Under the pieces are notes generated by a model that saw nothing but the letters and a program-made list of their open reading frames with translations, was not told the origin of the DNA and searched no databases. From G963676095 sp963676095 (GTDB lineage: Bacteria > Bacteroidota > Bacteroidia > Bacteroidales > Prolixibacteraceae): DNA of 64,000 nucleotides. Every line of letters starts with the position of its first letter. The stretch's first letter is position 1. Both the position numbers and the translations under genes were made by a program. The stretch lies in assembly GCA_963676095.1 (NCBI GenBank), contig OY781040.1, positions 1,550,001 through 1,614,000 of the forward strand, in the 5' to 3' direction. This document shows positions 9,369-19,003 of this stretch, one piece after another.

Positions 9369-10262
9369 TTAGTTAGATGTCCATTGATTTAACTTGTTTT
9401 CCATAAAATACACGTAAGCATGTTCCAGGTTCGGATCGATATGATTGCCATAATAACCATTTATTTCATCGGCAACGACCTGAATTTCCCATCCATCGCT
9501 GGTAGGGACATTCGATATAACCGGATATTTCTCATTAATCTCCATATACTCGGATTCTGTAGCCTTTATAAGCCAGACCTTATCCCTGGCCTGAACCACC
9601 ATGTCGTCCGGAGAGCCGCTGTATACCTGTTCTCCCTTGTTCAGCAAAGCCATATTTTTACAGGTACTTGAAATATCGCCAACAATATGTGTTGAAAGGA
9701 TAATAGTGACATCGTTGGTTGAAATTGTTGAAAGTAGGTTTCGGAAACGGATACGTTCTTCCGGATCAAGCCCGGTTGTCGGCTCATCGACAATAATCAG
9801 ACTGGGATTGTTAATCAGAGCCTGGGCTATCCCAAGCCGGCGCTTCATACCCCCTGAAAGTCTGTTGGCTTGCCGGTCACGGGCTTCGAAAAGACCGACT
9901 TCCTCAAGCATTTTGTCAACAGCAACAGACCGCTCTTTTCTGGATTTCATTCCTGACAGGCGGGCTGCATAGTCCAAAAATTCATAAGTTCTCAGCTTTG
10001 AAAAGAAACGAAAATCCTGAGGTAAATACCCAATCATGGTGCGGATCTCTTTCCTGTTCTTCACCAGATCAAGCCCATCAACAGTTACTTTTCCGGAGCT
10101 GGGTTTCATGAGGGTAACAAGAATACGCATAAGAGTAGATTTTCCGGCACCGTTTGGCCCGAGCAATCCAAACATGCCATCTGTAATTTCGAGATCAATA
10201 TGATTGATCGCTTTGTTGCCATTCGGATAAATTTTGCTTAATCCTTCGATCGTAATTTTCAC
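9369..10262 (-). CDS. ABC transporter ATP-binding protein
   Basis: 297 residues, a complete nucleotide-binding subunit. Walker A is GLLGPNGAGKSTLM near residue 32, the signature is LSGGMKRRLGIAQAL near 137, Walker B is LIIVDEPTTGLDPEER near 156 and the switch His is in ILSTHIVGDI near 190. The type (YLPQDFRFF Q-loop, DrrA/CcmA-like) fits an exporter with an ABC-2 permease, and the permease gene is next in the operon. It is the first gene of the minus-strand export operon that runs to the left edge of the window. The C-terminal 75 residues are the usual accessory region of such ATPases. Confidence 0.95.
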   Translation of the reverse strand: MKITIEGLSKIYPNGNKAINHIDLEITDGMFGLLGPNGAGKSTLMRILVTLMKPSSGKVTVDGLDLVKNRKEIRTMIGYLPQDFRFFSKLRTYEFLDYAARLSGMKSRKERSVAVDKMLEEVGLFEARDRQANRLSGGMKRRLGIAQALINNPSLIIVDEPTTGLDPEERIRFRNLLSTISTNDVTIILSTHIVGDISSTCKNMALLNKGEQVYSGSPDDMVVQARDKVWLIKATESEYMEINEKYPVISNVPTSDGWEIQVVADEINGYYGNHIDPNLEHAYVYFMENKLNQWTSN

Positions 10263-10407
10263 AGTCAGTAAATTTCAGATTTAGTTTATAGACTTTAATT
10301 CAGTTAAAACGTTTAATTCTGTTCGCGTAAAATTAACTAAATGAGAAAAAACTTTCATTTTTTTCCGATAAACGGAATGTTTTAACCGACCACTAGCTCT
10401 TACAGGC

Positions 10408-11400
10408 TCAGGGCTGATAAGCAGAATTCCGGAGGAGTTCCTGATAATCTTTATTTTCCATTAACTGAGGAAGAGAAACCTGAGGATTTTGTTTCATATA
10501 CGATTTAACAATCTGCCAGCCGAGCCACGCACCGGTCCTTCCCGGTGATTCGGAAGTAAATCCCGGGGTATTGGGCGCATCATCGACATAGCGTTTAATA
10601 TCCATCCGGTCTGTCGAAAAAAGCAAATTGTATTCAGCCAGGTAGGCCCACATTTCTTTTTCCCTGTCCTGGCAGAACCTGAGTTGTTTTTGGGTATATC
10701 CCAGCTTTACAGTATCAGGCAGGTCCGGAAGCAGCGCGTTTGTAAAAAACAAAAGCTTGCCTTCATAAATCATGCGGTCGACCAGATGAGAAGTCTCATT
10801 CCCAAATGGAAATTGCGCCATCCCCCATGCATAAACCACATCCGGAACAATTTTCCCTGGATACATATTTTTTGATTTGTATCTTGGAATGCCAAGTCTC
10901 GGATAATAGGAACAACCAGCGCCAAGATATTTATCCAGACTAACCCCAACCAGACTGTCAGTATAGATTACAGATTGATGGAAGCCACTGATACAGGTGT
11001 AGACTTCAGGAATATTCCCTTTCGGAAAATAATAGCGATAGTATCTGAATGCCCTTTCCAGATCTCCCTTCAATTTATCTTTATTTATGGCCCGATCTGC
11101 TTTCCCCTTCAAATCCGTTATGAGTGTATCGGTCACAAACAACTTTAACGACTTCAGGTATTCAGACTGACCAGGTCCACCAATTCCAATCATCTGCCAT
11201 GTAAAGAATGGCAAAAACGATGCATACTTTCTTTGGAGGCCGGGCAGTGCCTTATCCAGGTCAATACCCGGCGACAATAAATCATCGTCCAGACATTTAA
11301 AAACCAAATCGACATGAATGCCTGAAATATCAGCCTCTCTGCCCCTGCCACACGAGAGCAAAAGGAGAATCGACAAAAAGGCAAAAGCAATTTCTTTCAT
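10408..11400 (-). CDS. gldB: GldB-like lipoprotein
   Basis: 330 residues with a lipobox (ILLLLSCGRG, Cys about 17). The body matches the GldB family of Bacteroidota: the IDLDKALPGLQRKYASFLPF opening and a C-terminal TGAWLGWQIVKSYMKQNPQV segment resembling DUF2268-type metallopeptidase relatives but without HExxH. GldB is needed for gliding and type IX secretion-linked motility in Flavobacterium, yet it is also conserved in non-gliding species, so motility should not be assumed. It is divergent from the beta-barrel gene at 11590 and separated by 145 bp from the export operon downstream. No other gld genes are visible. Confidence 0.8.
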   Translation of the reverse strand: MKEIAFAFLSILLLLSCGRGREADISGIHVDLVFKCLDDDLLSPGIDLDKALPGLQRKYASFLPFFTWQMIGIGGPGQSEYLKSLKLFVTDTLITDLKGKADRAINKDKLKGDLERAFRYYRYYFPKGNIPEVYTCISGFHQSVIYTDSLVGVSLDKYLGAGCSYYPRLGIPRYKSKNMYPGKIVPDVVYAWGMAQFPFGNETSHLVDRMIYEGKLLFFTNALLPDLPDTVKLGYTQKQLRFCQDREKEMWAYLAEYNLLFSTDRMDIKRYVDDAPNTPGFTSESPGRTGAWLGWQIVKSYMKQNPQVSLPQLMENKDYQELLRNSAYQP

Positions 11401-11589
11401 TTCCTTACAATCCTTCTTTAATCATTCAAACACCAAATCATTCAACGAATCAGCCATCAAACAACTATCATCAGGTTCCGAATCTTAAGTTGTGGGATAC
11501 AAAATACGTCAAGATCAATCAAAATATTGTCTTTTTCAAATTAAAATTCGAGATTTGTATATGAAAATAAAAGCTATAGAAAACATTTC

Positions 11590-12342
11590 ATGAACAAACC
11601 ACGTTATTTCGACCAAGCAAAAAATCATGTAACCAGAAACATGCATGCACATCACTGGAATTTAAGGACAAATTGTTCAAGAAAGACATGTATCTTATTC
11701 TTTATCGGTCTATGTATTGCGTCCTCGTCTGCACTGGCCCAAAATTCAATAGAATTGTCCTTTACAGGAGGTCCTTCGGTCAACTGGCTCAGTTCCGGAA
11801 CAAACGAAGTAACCAAAGGCGGCAGTAAAGCCGGCTTTGATTTCGGGTTGACAGCCGACCTCTTTTTTGATGCTCAAAACAGGTATGCAATTACAACAGG
11901 ATTATTACTTTCCAATACTGGAGGAGAACTTGACTATCATACTTCGGGACCGTTCTCATTCGGAGGGGAAACTCTCAACGCCGGAAGCAGTATCCGCTAC
12001 CGGATCCAATACCTGGAAGTACCATGCGCCGTAAAACTGAGGACAAGCCAGTTCCGTAGGTGGACATACTGGGGACAGTTCGGACTCTCAGGCTTCATCA
12101 ATATCGGGGCAAAAGGAGACTCCAGCGATGGTCAGCTCGACAAAACAAATATTAACGACGAAGTAAAACTATTCAATCTGGCCATGAATATAGGAGCAGG
12201 GGCCGATTTCGACCTTGGGTCGGGAAATGCATTTTCCATTGGTCTTATCTATAAGGACGGATTCGTAGACGTTACAAAAAATGACTATGGCAACAACACT
12301 ACGGTCAATTCGGTTTTGCTTAAATTAGGATTGATTTTCTGA
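11590..12342 (+). CDS. PorT-like outer membrane beta-barrel protein
   Basis: 250 residues if begun at the first ATG, but the true start may be Met18 (MHAHHWNLRTNCSRKTC) since the signal peptide ILFFIGLCIASSSALAQ lies at about residues 35-52. The mature part has alternating polar/apolar beta-strand pattern (LSFTGGPSVNWLSSG, YAITTGLLLSNTGGEL, VNSVLLKLGLIF) with an aromatic C-terminal residue, matching the OMP_b-brl_2 family of small outer membrane barrels. Specific role unknown. It is divergent from gldB and followed 45 bp later by nadE on the same strand; a shared transcript is possible but there is no functional link. Confidence 0.75.
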   Translation: MNKPRYFDQAKNHVTRNMHAHHWNLRTNCSRKTCILFFIGLCIASSSALAQNSIELSFTGGPSVNWLSSGTNEVTKGGSKAGFDFGLTADLFFDAQNRYAITTGLLLSNTGGELDYHTSGPFSFGGETLNAGSSIRYRIQYLEVPCAVKLRTSQFRRWTYWGQFGLSGFINIGAKGDSSDGQLDKTNINDEVKLFNLAMNIGAGADFDLGSGNAFSIGLIYKDGFVDVTKNDYGNNTTVNSVLLKLGLIF

Positions 12343-12387
12343 CCAGGCTACCTTATTTTCGATTATTTTATAATTAACATATCTCTC

Positions 12388-14031
12388 ATGAAGATTGCGC
12401 TTGCACAACTGAACTACCATATTGCAAATTTCGAAGACAATTCGAGAAAAATCATTGCTGCCATACAAAAGGCAAAGGAAGGAGGGGCGGAGTTGGTGGT
12501 TTTCTCTGAACTTGCAGTTACAGGTTATTACCCTCACGACCTGCTTGAACGGAAGGAATTTATTGAAAAAGCAGAGAAAACGATAAAAAAGATTGCCCGA
12601 CACTGCACAGGTATCGCAGCCCTGGTGGGGGGCCCCAGCATCAATACAGGGGAAAAAGGGAAGAAGCTTTATAATTCGGCATGGTTTCTTAATAATGGGA
12701 AAGTAGAAGCGATTCGACATAAATCGTTACTTCCCACATACGATGTTTTTGACGAATACAGGCATTTCGAACCGAATAATGACTTCATTCTTATCCATTA
12801 CGGAGGGGAAAAACTGGCCATCACCATCTGTGAAGACCTGTGGGACGAACAACCGACCAACAATGAATTCGCCAGGGACAAACTGTACCGGAATTCACCG
12901 ATGGAAGAGTTTAGCAAACTCAACCCGGACCTGGTTATTAATCTGTCGGCATCGCCATTCTCATACAACCAGGAAAGCTGGAGAAAGGATATCCTGATCA
13001 ATAATGCTAAAAGATACAAGGTACCTATTGTTTATGTAAATCAGATAGGGGCCCACACGGAACTGGTATTTGACGGAGGCTCCTGTTTTGTTGAGAGTGA
13101 TGGTTCGATTCCTACAGAATTAGCTTATTTTGAGGAGGACTTTCTGATTATCGATACAAAATCTCCTCTAAGGAAGAAGCAGCCGAAAATGGATTATATT
13201 GCCAAAATACGCCAGGCTTTGATCCTTGGGATCAGGGACTATTTCTACAAGATGCACTTTAACGATGTCGTGCTGGGACTTTCCGGCGGTATCGATTCTG
13301 CCCTGGTTTGTGCATTGGCCGTCGAGGCACTTGGACCGGAACATGTTCGCGGAATACTGATGCCTTCCAAATTTTCATCGGACCACAGCGTGGCAGATGC
13401 CGTGCAACTGGCAGAGAACCTGAAAATCCGTTACGACATCATCGGTATCCAGAACATGGTGGACGAATTTGAGAACCAGTTAAGCCCGATATTTGAAGGG
13501 CTCCCCCCGGGAATTGCGGAAGAAAATATACAAGCCCGTACCAGGGGGGTTATTGTCATGGCTATATCGAACAAATTCGGGAGCATTCTGCTCAATACAA
13601 CAAACAAAAGCGAGTGCGCGGTAGGCTATGGCACCCTTTACGGCGATATGAACGGAGGACTTGCAATCCTGGCGGACGTTTACAAGACAGATGTATACAA
13701 ACTTGCCCGGTACATAAACAGGGAACAAGAGCTTATCCCGGAAAACAGCATCCTGAAACCACCTTCGGCTGAATTGCGCCCGGATCAGAAAGATACCGAT
13801 TCGCTGCCCGACTATGATACGCTGGATGCTATTTTGTTTAAGTATATCGAGCTAAACCTTTCGCCCGATGAAATTACAGAGCAAGGATTCGAAAAAGAGA
13901 CGGTGTATAAAGTCACCAGGTTAGTCAACCAAAATGAGTACAAACGCTTTCAGGCCCCCCCCATTTTAAGGGTCAGCTCAAAAGCTTTTGGTTTTGGGAG
14001 AAAAATGCCCCTGGTTGCGAGGTACTCTTAG
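12388..14031 (+). CDS. nadE: glutamine-dependent NAD+ synthetase
   Basis: 547 residues, the two-domain form. The N-terminal nitrilase-like amidase (about 1-250) shows its Glu-Lys-Cys triad in FSELAVTGYYPHDL, RHKSLLPTYDVFDEY and AITICEDLWDE. The C-terminal synthetase (about 270-547) has the pyrophosphate-binding loop LGLSGGIDSALVCALAV and the TTNKSECAVGYGTLYGDM stretch. It makes NAD+ from nicotinate adenine dinucleotide, ATP and glutamine; ammonia is channelled between the domains. Length and all motifs are intact. Confidence 0.97.
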   Translation: MKIALAQLNYHIANFEDNSRKIIAAIQKAKEGGAELVVFSELAVTGYYPHDLLERKEFIEKAEKTIKKIARHCTGIAALVGGPSINTGEKGKKLYNSAWFLNNGKVEAIRHKSLLPTYDVFDEYRHFEPNNDFILIHYGGEKLAITICEDLWDEQPTNNEFARDKLYRNSPMEEFSKLNPDLVINLSASPFSYNQESWRKDILINNAKRYKVPIVYVNQIGAHTELVFDGGSCFVESDGSIPTELAYFEEDFLIIDTKSPLRKKQPKMDYIAKIRQALILGIRDYFYKMHFNDVVLGLSGGIDSALVCALAVEALGPEHVRGILMPSKFSSDHSVADAVQLAENLKIRYDIIGIQNMVDEFENQLSPIFEGLPPGIAEENIQARTRGVIVMAISNKFGSILLNTTNKSECAVGYGTLYGDMNGGLAILADVYKTDVYKLARYINREQELIPENSILKPPSAELRPDQKDTDSLPDYDTLDAILFKYIELNLSPDEITEQGFEKETVYKVTRLVNQNEYKRFQAPPILRVSSKAFGFGRKMPLVARYS

Positions 14032-14139
14032 CAAAAAAAAAATTTCTTGTTGAAAAAGAGTTTTTCCGGATTCTGTTCAATAGTGGTTTTAGTGTCTGAA
14101 AATAAGTATCGAAATAATTTCATATTCCGCAAATTTAAT

Positions 14140-14147
14140 TAACTTTG
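14140..14147 (+). promoter_or_regulatory. Bacteroidota -7 element (TAACTTTG) of the crp-like gene
   Basis: TAACTTTG matches the TAnnTTTG -7 consensus of the primary Bacteroidota sigma factor. A TTTC lies 18 bp upstream in place of the TTTG -33 element. Transcription would start near 14154, leaving a leader of about 22 nt before the ATG at 14176. Confidence 0.5.
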
Positions 14148-14175
14148 ATGCTGTAAAACATGTAAACTGAAACCT

Positions 14176-14877
14176 ATGCTGAGTCAAGAGATGGGGATCA
14201 AAGAAATTTTTGAGAATCCGAAATCGGTATTCAGTTTGTTGACCCCTGAAGAAAAAGAAGAACTACTTTCTCAAATTACACTTATCAACTATAAAAGGAA
14301 TGATTTCATTTACAAGGAAGGGGATAAACCAACCTCTTTTATTTTCCTGATTGACGGGAAAGTAAAAATTTTCAAAGAAGGGGTGGGGGGCCGGGAGCAA
14401 ATTATCCGGATGACCAAATCTCTCGGGTATATTGGTTATCGTGCCCTTCTCGCAGAAGAAAGCCACAACGGGTCGGCAGTTACCCTTGACGATTCGCTCG
14501 TATGCCATGTGAATCCGGATCATTTTTTTCACAAGCTACTCAGGAACCCTGATTTTAGCGGCAGAATACTGAGAAAACTGGCACAGGAACTTGGCTTTTC
14601 GAATTCGAGAACGGTCACCCTGACACAAAAGCACATCAGGGGACGCCTGGCAGAATCATTGCTGTTGCTAAAAGAAAAATACGGATTCGAGAACGACGGT
14701 GTTTCTTTAAAAGCATACCTCTCACGTGAAGATATTGCCAACCTTTCAAACATGACCACCTCCAATGCGATCCGGACGCTCTCCACTTTTGCAGGAGAGA
14801 AAGTCATTGCGATTGATGGCCGGAAAATTAAAATACTTGACCTGAATAAGCTTGAACGGATAAGCAAGCTAGGGTAA
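14176..14877 (+). CDS. Crp/Fnr family transcriptional regulator
   Basis: 233 residues. Residues about 20-135 form the cyclic-nucleotide-binding-like beta-roll (NDFIYKEGDKPTSFIFLIDG, KVKIFKEG). The C-terminal winged helix-turn-helix is at about 155-220 (SREDIANLSNMTTSNAIRTL as recognition region). No Cys cluster for an Fe-S centre is seen in the N-terminus, which argues against a true Fnr. Relatives in Bacteroidota control carbon use or oxygen response. It is monocistronic, with its own promoter and a shared terminator with murF-alr. It might act on the CRP-like half-palindrome before the susC gene at 21200, but this is only inference. Confidence 0.88.
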   Translation: MLSQEMGIKEIFENPKSVFSLLTPEEKEELLSQITLINYKRNDFIYKEGDKPTSFIFLIDGKVKIFKEGVGGREQIIRMTKSLGYIGYRALLAEESHNGSAVTLDDSLVCHVNPDHFFHKLLRNPDFSGRILRKLAQELGFSNSRTVTLTQKHIRGRLAESLLLLKEKYGFENDGVSLKAYLSREDIANLSNMTTSNAIRTLSTFAGEKVIAIDGRKIKILDLNKLERISKLG

Positions 14878-14918
14878 TCTAATAAAAAATCCCGCCATGG
14901 CGGGATTTTTTATTAGAT
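14877..14918. terminator. bidirectional terminator, perfect 42-bp palindrome
   Basis: Positions 14877-14918 are a perfect inverted repeat. The core CCCGCCATGGCGGG is flanked on both sides by A/T arms, giving U-tracts in both directions. It ends the plus-strand crp-like gene, whose stop it begins within, and the minus-strand murF-alr gene, whose stop codon (14918-14920) it touches. Confidence 0.92.
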
Positions 14919-17398
14919 CATTCTTCAACATACACACGTCTCACTCGTTGAGAGATCCCTGTCAATACTTCATACGGGATTGTACCCATCCAACGGGCAA
15001 TCTGCTCAAGGGAAATATGGGTTCCCATCAATTCCACCGGATCGCCCGGTTTTACATCAGTTCCGGTCACATCAATCATGGTCATGTCCATACAAATATT
15101 GCCAATAACCGGGACCACATGCCCGTTTACCCAAACTCTTCCTTTACCGTTGCTTAATCGTCTGTCATACCCGTCGGCATATCCGACAGGGATAACAGCA
15201 ATCCGGCTCTCTCTCTCTACTTTTCCTTTTCTCCCGTATCCAACAGTTTCGCCGGGTAAAACAGTTCCGACCTGGGAAATCACAGTCGTCCATCTTGCAA
15301 CAACAGACACATTCACTGCCGGCGAATGGGCTATTCCATATAAGCCAATGCCCAGCCGGGCCATTTCCATCTGATACTCCGGGAATCGTTCAATTCCAGC
15401 CGTATTCAGAAGATGACGGATCACCGGATGCGACTGGCTTTCCACAACAAGGTCGCTCAATTCCCTGAACCGGGCGTACTGCATCCCGGAAAAATCATCT
15501 TCCCCCGGATCGTCTCCGGCAGCAAGATGAGAAAAAACAGACCGGACATATAACCGTCTTTCCGATGCAATATGATTACAAATTTCCAGGAGCTCGCTCT
15601 TCGAAGAGAATCCCAGCCGGTGCATTCCTGTTTCAAGCTTCAAATGAACAGGATAGCCAGTTACGGCCATTCTCCGGGCCACTTTGTCAAACTGCCGGTA
15701 TACCTCAACCGAATAAATATTGGGTTCGAGCCTGTACTCGAGCATAGTTTCGAAACTATGCTCCTCCGGGTTCATCACGATAATCGGGGTTGTAATACCT
15801 GCCTGCCTCAGATCAATTCCTTCGTCTGCAACGGCCACTGCCAGGTAATCGACCTTTTGAAATTCGAGAGCTCTTGCTATTTCAATCGTACCGCTCCCGT
15901 AAGAGAATGCCTTTACCATAATCATGATCTTTGTCGCAGGGTTAAGCAGAGCCCTGTAACAGTTCAGGTTTTCCACCAAGGCATTCAGGTTAATTTCAAG
16001 TTGCGTCTGATGGTATTTCTTTTGAAGAGAAGAGGCGATCCTCTCGAAACGGAATTCACGGGCCCCTTTTAACAAGATCTGTTCGTCCTTAAACTGAAAA
16101 GGGTTGAACGCCCTCAGAAAGCTGTCCGTATCATTATAAAAAACAGCCGATCCCGAAAAACAAGAGCTAAACCCGGACAATAGTGTGCCGATCCCGATAA
16201 ACCGGTCAATACGGTACAACGATACTAACCTGGCAACTTCGCGCGCAAGGCTCTCTGGCGGCATACCTGACTGACGAATATCCGAAAGAATCAGTACTTG
16301 CTTGTGTTTCCCCGGAAAGGCCTGCCTGTTAAGAAACTGAAGGGCAATCTCCAGTGAATTAATATCGGAGTTATAATAGTCGTTAACCAAAGTACAATTA
16401 TTTATACCTTGTTTCAACTCAAGCCTCATGGCTACCGGCTCCAATTCGCTAAAACGTAAAAGGACAGCATCCGTCAGTTTGCCTGTGGCAATAATAAAAG
16501 CCAGACAATGGCAAGCATTCTCCAGACCGGCATCGTCCGTAAACGGAATTTCCACGGATCCTTTTCCAGTAGCATAATCAAACGACAATACGGATGTGTG
16601 CTCACCGATCTTTACATCGATGAGAAGATCTGCCTCCGGATTTCCCGACATTGACCAGGAGAATATGCGTTTCCCCGATTTTCCATATTTGGAAGATATG
16701 CATTGGTGCACTAACTCCTGATCCCTCCGGTATATAATCAGGTCGCATGATGTAAAAAGGATAAGCTTTTCATCGGCCTTCTCTTCCAGCGACATGAAAT
16801 TCTCCTGGTGGGCACTGCCAATATTCGTTATCAGGCCAACAGTAGGAGCAATAATACCGGCTAGCTTTTCCATTTCCCCAGGTTCAGATATCCCGGCCTC
16901 AAAAATCCCCAGGTCGAAAGTTCCGTCCATGTTCCAGACAGAAAGCGGTACCCCGACCTGTGAATTATAACTTTTAGGGTTCCGGACAATACTAAGGTCA
17001 TGCTGAAGTAATTCGAACAGCCATTCTTTTACAATCGTTTTCCCATTGCTTCCTGTTATCCCCAACACCGGGTAATCCTGTTTTTTCCTCACTGCCGCCG
17101 TCAGTTTCTGAAGAGCAGCAAGCGTATCGGGAACCAATAAAACAGCAGCTTCCGGAGAAACGCCGGCACCTGTTTCATTATCAGAAATAACAAAATTTCT
17201 AACACCTCTTGAATACAAATCTTTCAGGAACTGATGCCCGTCATGACGGGCTCCCTTGATTGCAAAAAATAAACACGAGGAGGTATCAACAATATTCCGG
17301 CTATCGATTGATATAGACCTGATAGACGTTTGGATACCCCGCCGGTTATCCACCAGAAGATTTCCTCCAAGGATCCCGGCAATTTCTTCAAAGTTCAT
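14918..17398 (-). CDS. bifunctional MurF - alanine racemase
   Basis: 826 residues, the fusion known from Bacteroidota. The N-terminal part (about 1-455) is UDP-N-acetylmuramoyl-tripeptide:D-Ala-D-Ala ligase with Mur ligase P-loop GITGSNGKTIVKEW and the ITNIGSAHQENF motif. The C-terminal part (about 460-826) is a fold-III alanine racemase with the PLP lysine in MIMVKAFSYGSGTIEIA and the ETVGYGRKG segment. One protein thus makes D-Ala and joins D-Ala-D-Ala to the peptidoglycan precursor in the cytoplasm. In the MurF half some family residues look diverged, as is usual for this fusion, so residual ligase activity is inferred and not shown. The stop overlaps the palindromic terminator. Confidence 0.93.
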   Translation of the reverse strand: MNFEEIAGILGGNLLVDNRRGIQTSIRSISIDSRNIVDTSSCLFFAIKGARHDGHQFLKDLYSRGVRNFVISDNETGAGVSPEAAVLLVPDTLAALQKLTAAVRKKQDYPVLGITGSNGKTIVKEWLFELLQHDLSIVRNPKSYNSQVGVPLSVWNMDGTFDLGIFEAGISEPGEMEKLAGIIAPTVGLITNIGSAHQENFMSLEEKADEKLILFTSCDLIIYRRDQELVHQCISSKYGKSGKRIFSWSMSGNPEADLLIDVKIGEHTSVLSFDYATGKGSVEIPFTDDAGLENACHCLAFIIATGKLTDAVLLRFSELEPVAMRLELKQGINNCTLVNDYYNSDINSLEIALQFLNRQAFPGKHKQVLILSDIRQSGMPPESLAREVARLVSLYRIDRFIGIGTLLSGFSSCFSGSAVFYNDTDSFLRAFNPFQFKDEQILLKGAREFRFERIASSLQKKYHQTQLEINLNALVENLNCYRALLNPATKIMIMVKAFSYGSGTIEIARALEFQKVDYLAVAVADEGIDLRQAGITTPIIVMNPEEHSFETMLEYRLEPNIYSVEVYRQFDKVARRMAVTGYPVHLKLETGMHRLGFSSKSELLEICNHIASERRLYVRSVFSHLAAGDDPGEDDFSGMQYARFRELSDLVVESQSHPVIRHLLNTAGIERFPEYQMEMARLGIGLYGIAHSPAVNVSVVARWTTVISQVGTVLPGETVGYGRKGKVERESRIAVIPVGYADGYDRRLSNGKGRVWVNGHVVPVIGNICMDMTMIDVTGTDVKPGDPVELMGTHISLEQIARWMGTIPYEVLTGISQRVRRVYVEE

Positions 17399-17510
17399 AA
17401 TAAGCTAATAAATGAATTATAACCGCAGATTAACGGTCAGTAAAATATTTTTCAACTAAAACAATAACCATCCAGTCATCTGACAACTTAACCATCTACC
17501 ATCCATTCCT

Positions 17511-18092
17511 TCACTTCCCTCTCTTCTCATTCAGGTAACAAGCCCTGCAAAGCGGCTCATACTCATTTTGTTCACCCAACAATACCTGTTTATCATTTGA
17601 TACCAGACGATGTGAAAACTGGGCAATATTACCACACCTGACACAAATAGCGTGAACCTTTGTCACGTAATCGGCAATCGCCATCAATTCAGGCATAGGA
17701 CCAAAGGGTTTTCCCTTAAAATCCATATCAAGTCCGGCAACAATTACCCTAAGCCCCTGTCCTGCAAGCTGGGTACATACATCAACAAGTCCTTTATCGA
17801 AGAACTGCGCTTCGTCGATACCGATAACTTCCACATCACCCGAAAACAGAAGGATAGCGGCCGAGTTTTCAACCGGGGTGCTTGGAATGGAGTTTTCGTC
17901 GTGAGAAACCACTTCATCCAACGCATAGCGATTGTCTATGGCAGGCTTAAAAATTTCGACCTTTTGCCTCGCAAACCGGGCCCGTCTTAACCGGCGGATC
18001 AATTCCTCTGTTTTCCCTGAAAACATGGAGCCTGCAATTACTTCTATAATTCCACCAGGTTTCCGGTGGCTGAAATCTCTTTCAAGAAACAT
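17511..18092 (-). CDS. tdk: thymidine kinase
   Basis: 193 residues, the usual length for type II thymidine kinase. The P-loop is GSMFSGKTEELIRRL near residue 22, the DEAQF Walker B-like stretch is at about 94, and the zinc-binding Cys pairs are CVRCGNIA and CRAC near the C-terminus. It phosphorylates thymidine for the salvage pathway. A TACTTTTG -7 element on the minus strand (18126-18133) lies about 35 bp upstream of the ATG. It is divergent from the unknown acidic protein gene at 18168. Confidence 0.95.
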   Translation of the reverse strand: MFLERDFSHRKPGGIIEVIAGSMFSGKTEELIRRLRRARFARQKVEIFKPAIDNRYALDEVVSHDENSIPSTPVENSAAILLFSGDVEVIGIDEAQFFDKGLVDVCTQLAGQGLRVIVAGLDMDFKGKPFGPMPELMAIADYVTKVHAICVRCGNIAQFSHRLVSNDKQVLLGEQNEYEPLCRACYLNEKRGK

Positions 18093-18125
18093 GAATGTGA
18101 TTCAATTAAGATTTTAGTACTTTTA

Positions 18126-18133
18126 CAAAAGTA
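18126..18133 (-). promoter_or_regulatory. Bacteroidota -7 element (TACTTTTG) of tdk
   Basis: On the minus strand TACTTTTG fits TAnnTTTG. A TTTG on the same strand at 18158-18161 is 24 bp upstream, slightly far for a -33 element. The site lies in the 75-bp divergent region between tdk and the gene at 18168. Confidence 0.4.
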
Positions 18134-18167
18134 AAGATTGTTGAATTAAAATAGTCTCAAAAAAGCG

Positions 18168-18959
18168 ATGAACAAAAATAAATTGCTTCTTATAATCCGT
18201 AAAGATATCGAAGAATTAAGCGAAATTACCCGGGATATAGATGAATCAGAAAATCCGGCCTTATCCGAAATCGAATTCATTTTAAGCAAGTCCCGTACGA
18301 TCTCCAGGGAATTCGAACTTCTAAAGGAATTGGTTTCAATAACCAGGGAAAAAAGCTTTTTACCCGAGACAGAGAAAATAAATTACCTGGATGAAGACAC
18401 TTCTTCGTCAAAAGATGATACCCCGGCTTCTTCTATGGAGATTATACCCCTCCACTCTGAAAGCAAACTTCCCAAGGAAGAAGGAATGATGAAAACTGAA
18501 GAAAAAACGGCTTTGGATTTCCAAATGGAAGAAGTTTCAGCCCCGGGGCCGGAAATAGCAAAAGAGGAACGATATGAGACCAGCCACCCAAGGGAAGAAG
18601 ACGGACAGAAACAGGCAAAACAGGAAGAAGCGCAGGAGCACCAAAAAACATTCGGGGAAAGTTTCATACAGGGAAAATCGGTAAACGATATGCTTGCCGA
18701 AAGTAAAACCTTTGACCGCAGGTTGGCAAGTTTTCCGTTAGCCAGCTTGGAAGCAGCAATCGGGTTAAACGATCGTTTTTTGTTTATCCGTGAGCTATTT
18801 GGCAACGATACAAGCATGTTTAACAAAACCATCAGACAACTGGACCAGATGCAAAGCCTGGACGAAGCAGTCAGTTTTCTAAGCAATAATTTTAAATGGA
18901 AAAAAAATGATCCCAGCCTGAAATTTGCACAACTGATCAAACGGCGCTTTTCTGAATAA
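18168..18959 (+). CDS. acidic protein of unknown function
   Basis: 263 residues; I do not recognise a named family. The N-terminal 60 residues are helical and charged. About 65-160 is a low-complexity, Glu/Lys/Pro-rich linker, probably disordered. The C-terminal 100 residues (from FGESFIQGKSVNDMLAESKT to QLIKRRFSE) form a compact helical domain with LASFPLASLEAAIGLNDRFL, a pattern I have seen in uncharacterised Bacteroidota proteins. No signal peptide or membrane helix, so cytoplasmic. It stands 44 bp before rsmI on the same strand and may be cotranscribed. Confidence 0.7.
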   Translation: MNKNKLLLIIRKDIEELSEITRDIDESENPALSEIEFILSKSRTISREFELLKELVSITREKSFLPETEKINYLDEDTSSSKDDTPASSMEIIPLHSESKLPKEEGMMKTEEKTALDFQMEEVSAPGPEIAKEERYETSHPREEDGQKQAKQEEAQEHQKTFGESFIQGKSVNDMLAESKTFDRRLASFPLASLEAAIGLNDRFLFIRELFGNDTSMFNKTIRQLDQMQSLDEAVSFLSNNFKWKKNDPSLKFAQLIKRRFSE

Positions 18960-19003
18960 AACAGCAACCTGCAACACCACATAACAAAATTTGAATTGAA
19001 AAC

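Noticed and set aside
15572..16072. 166-codon plus-strand frame
   Set aside because: Antisense to the murF-alr fusion with intact motifs.
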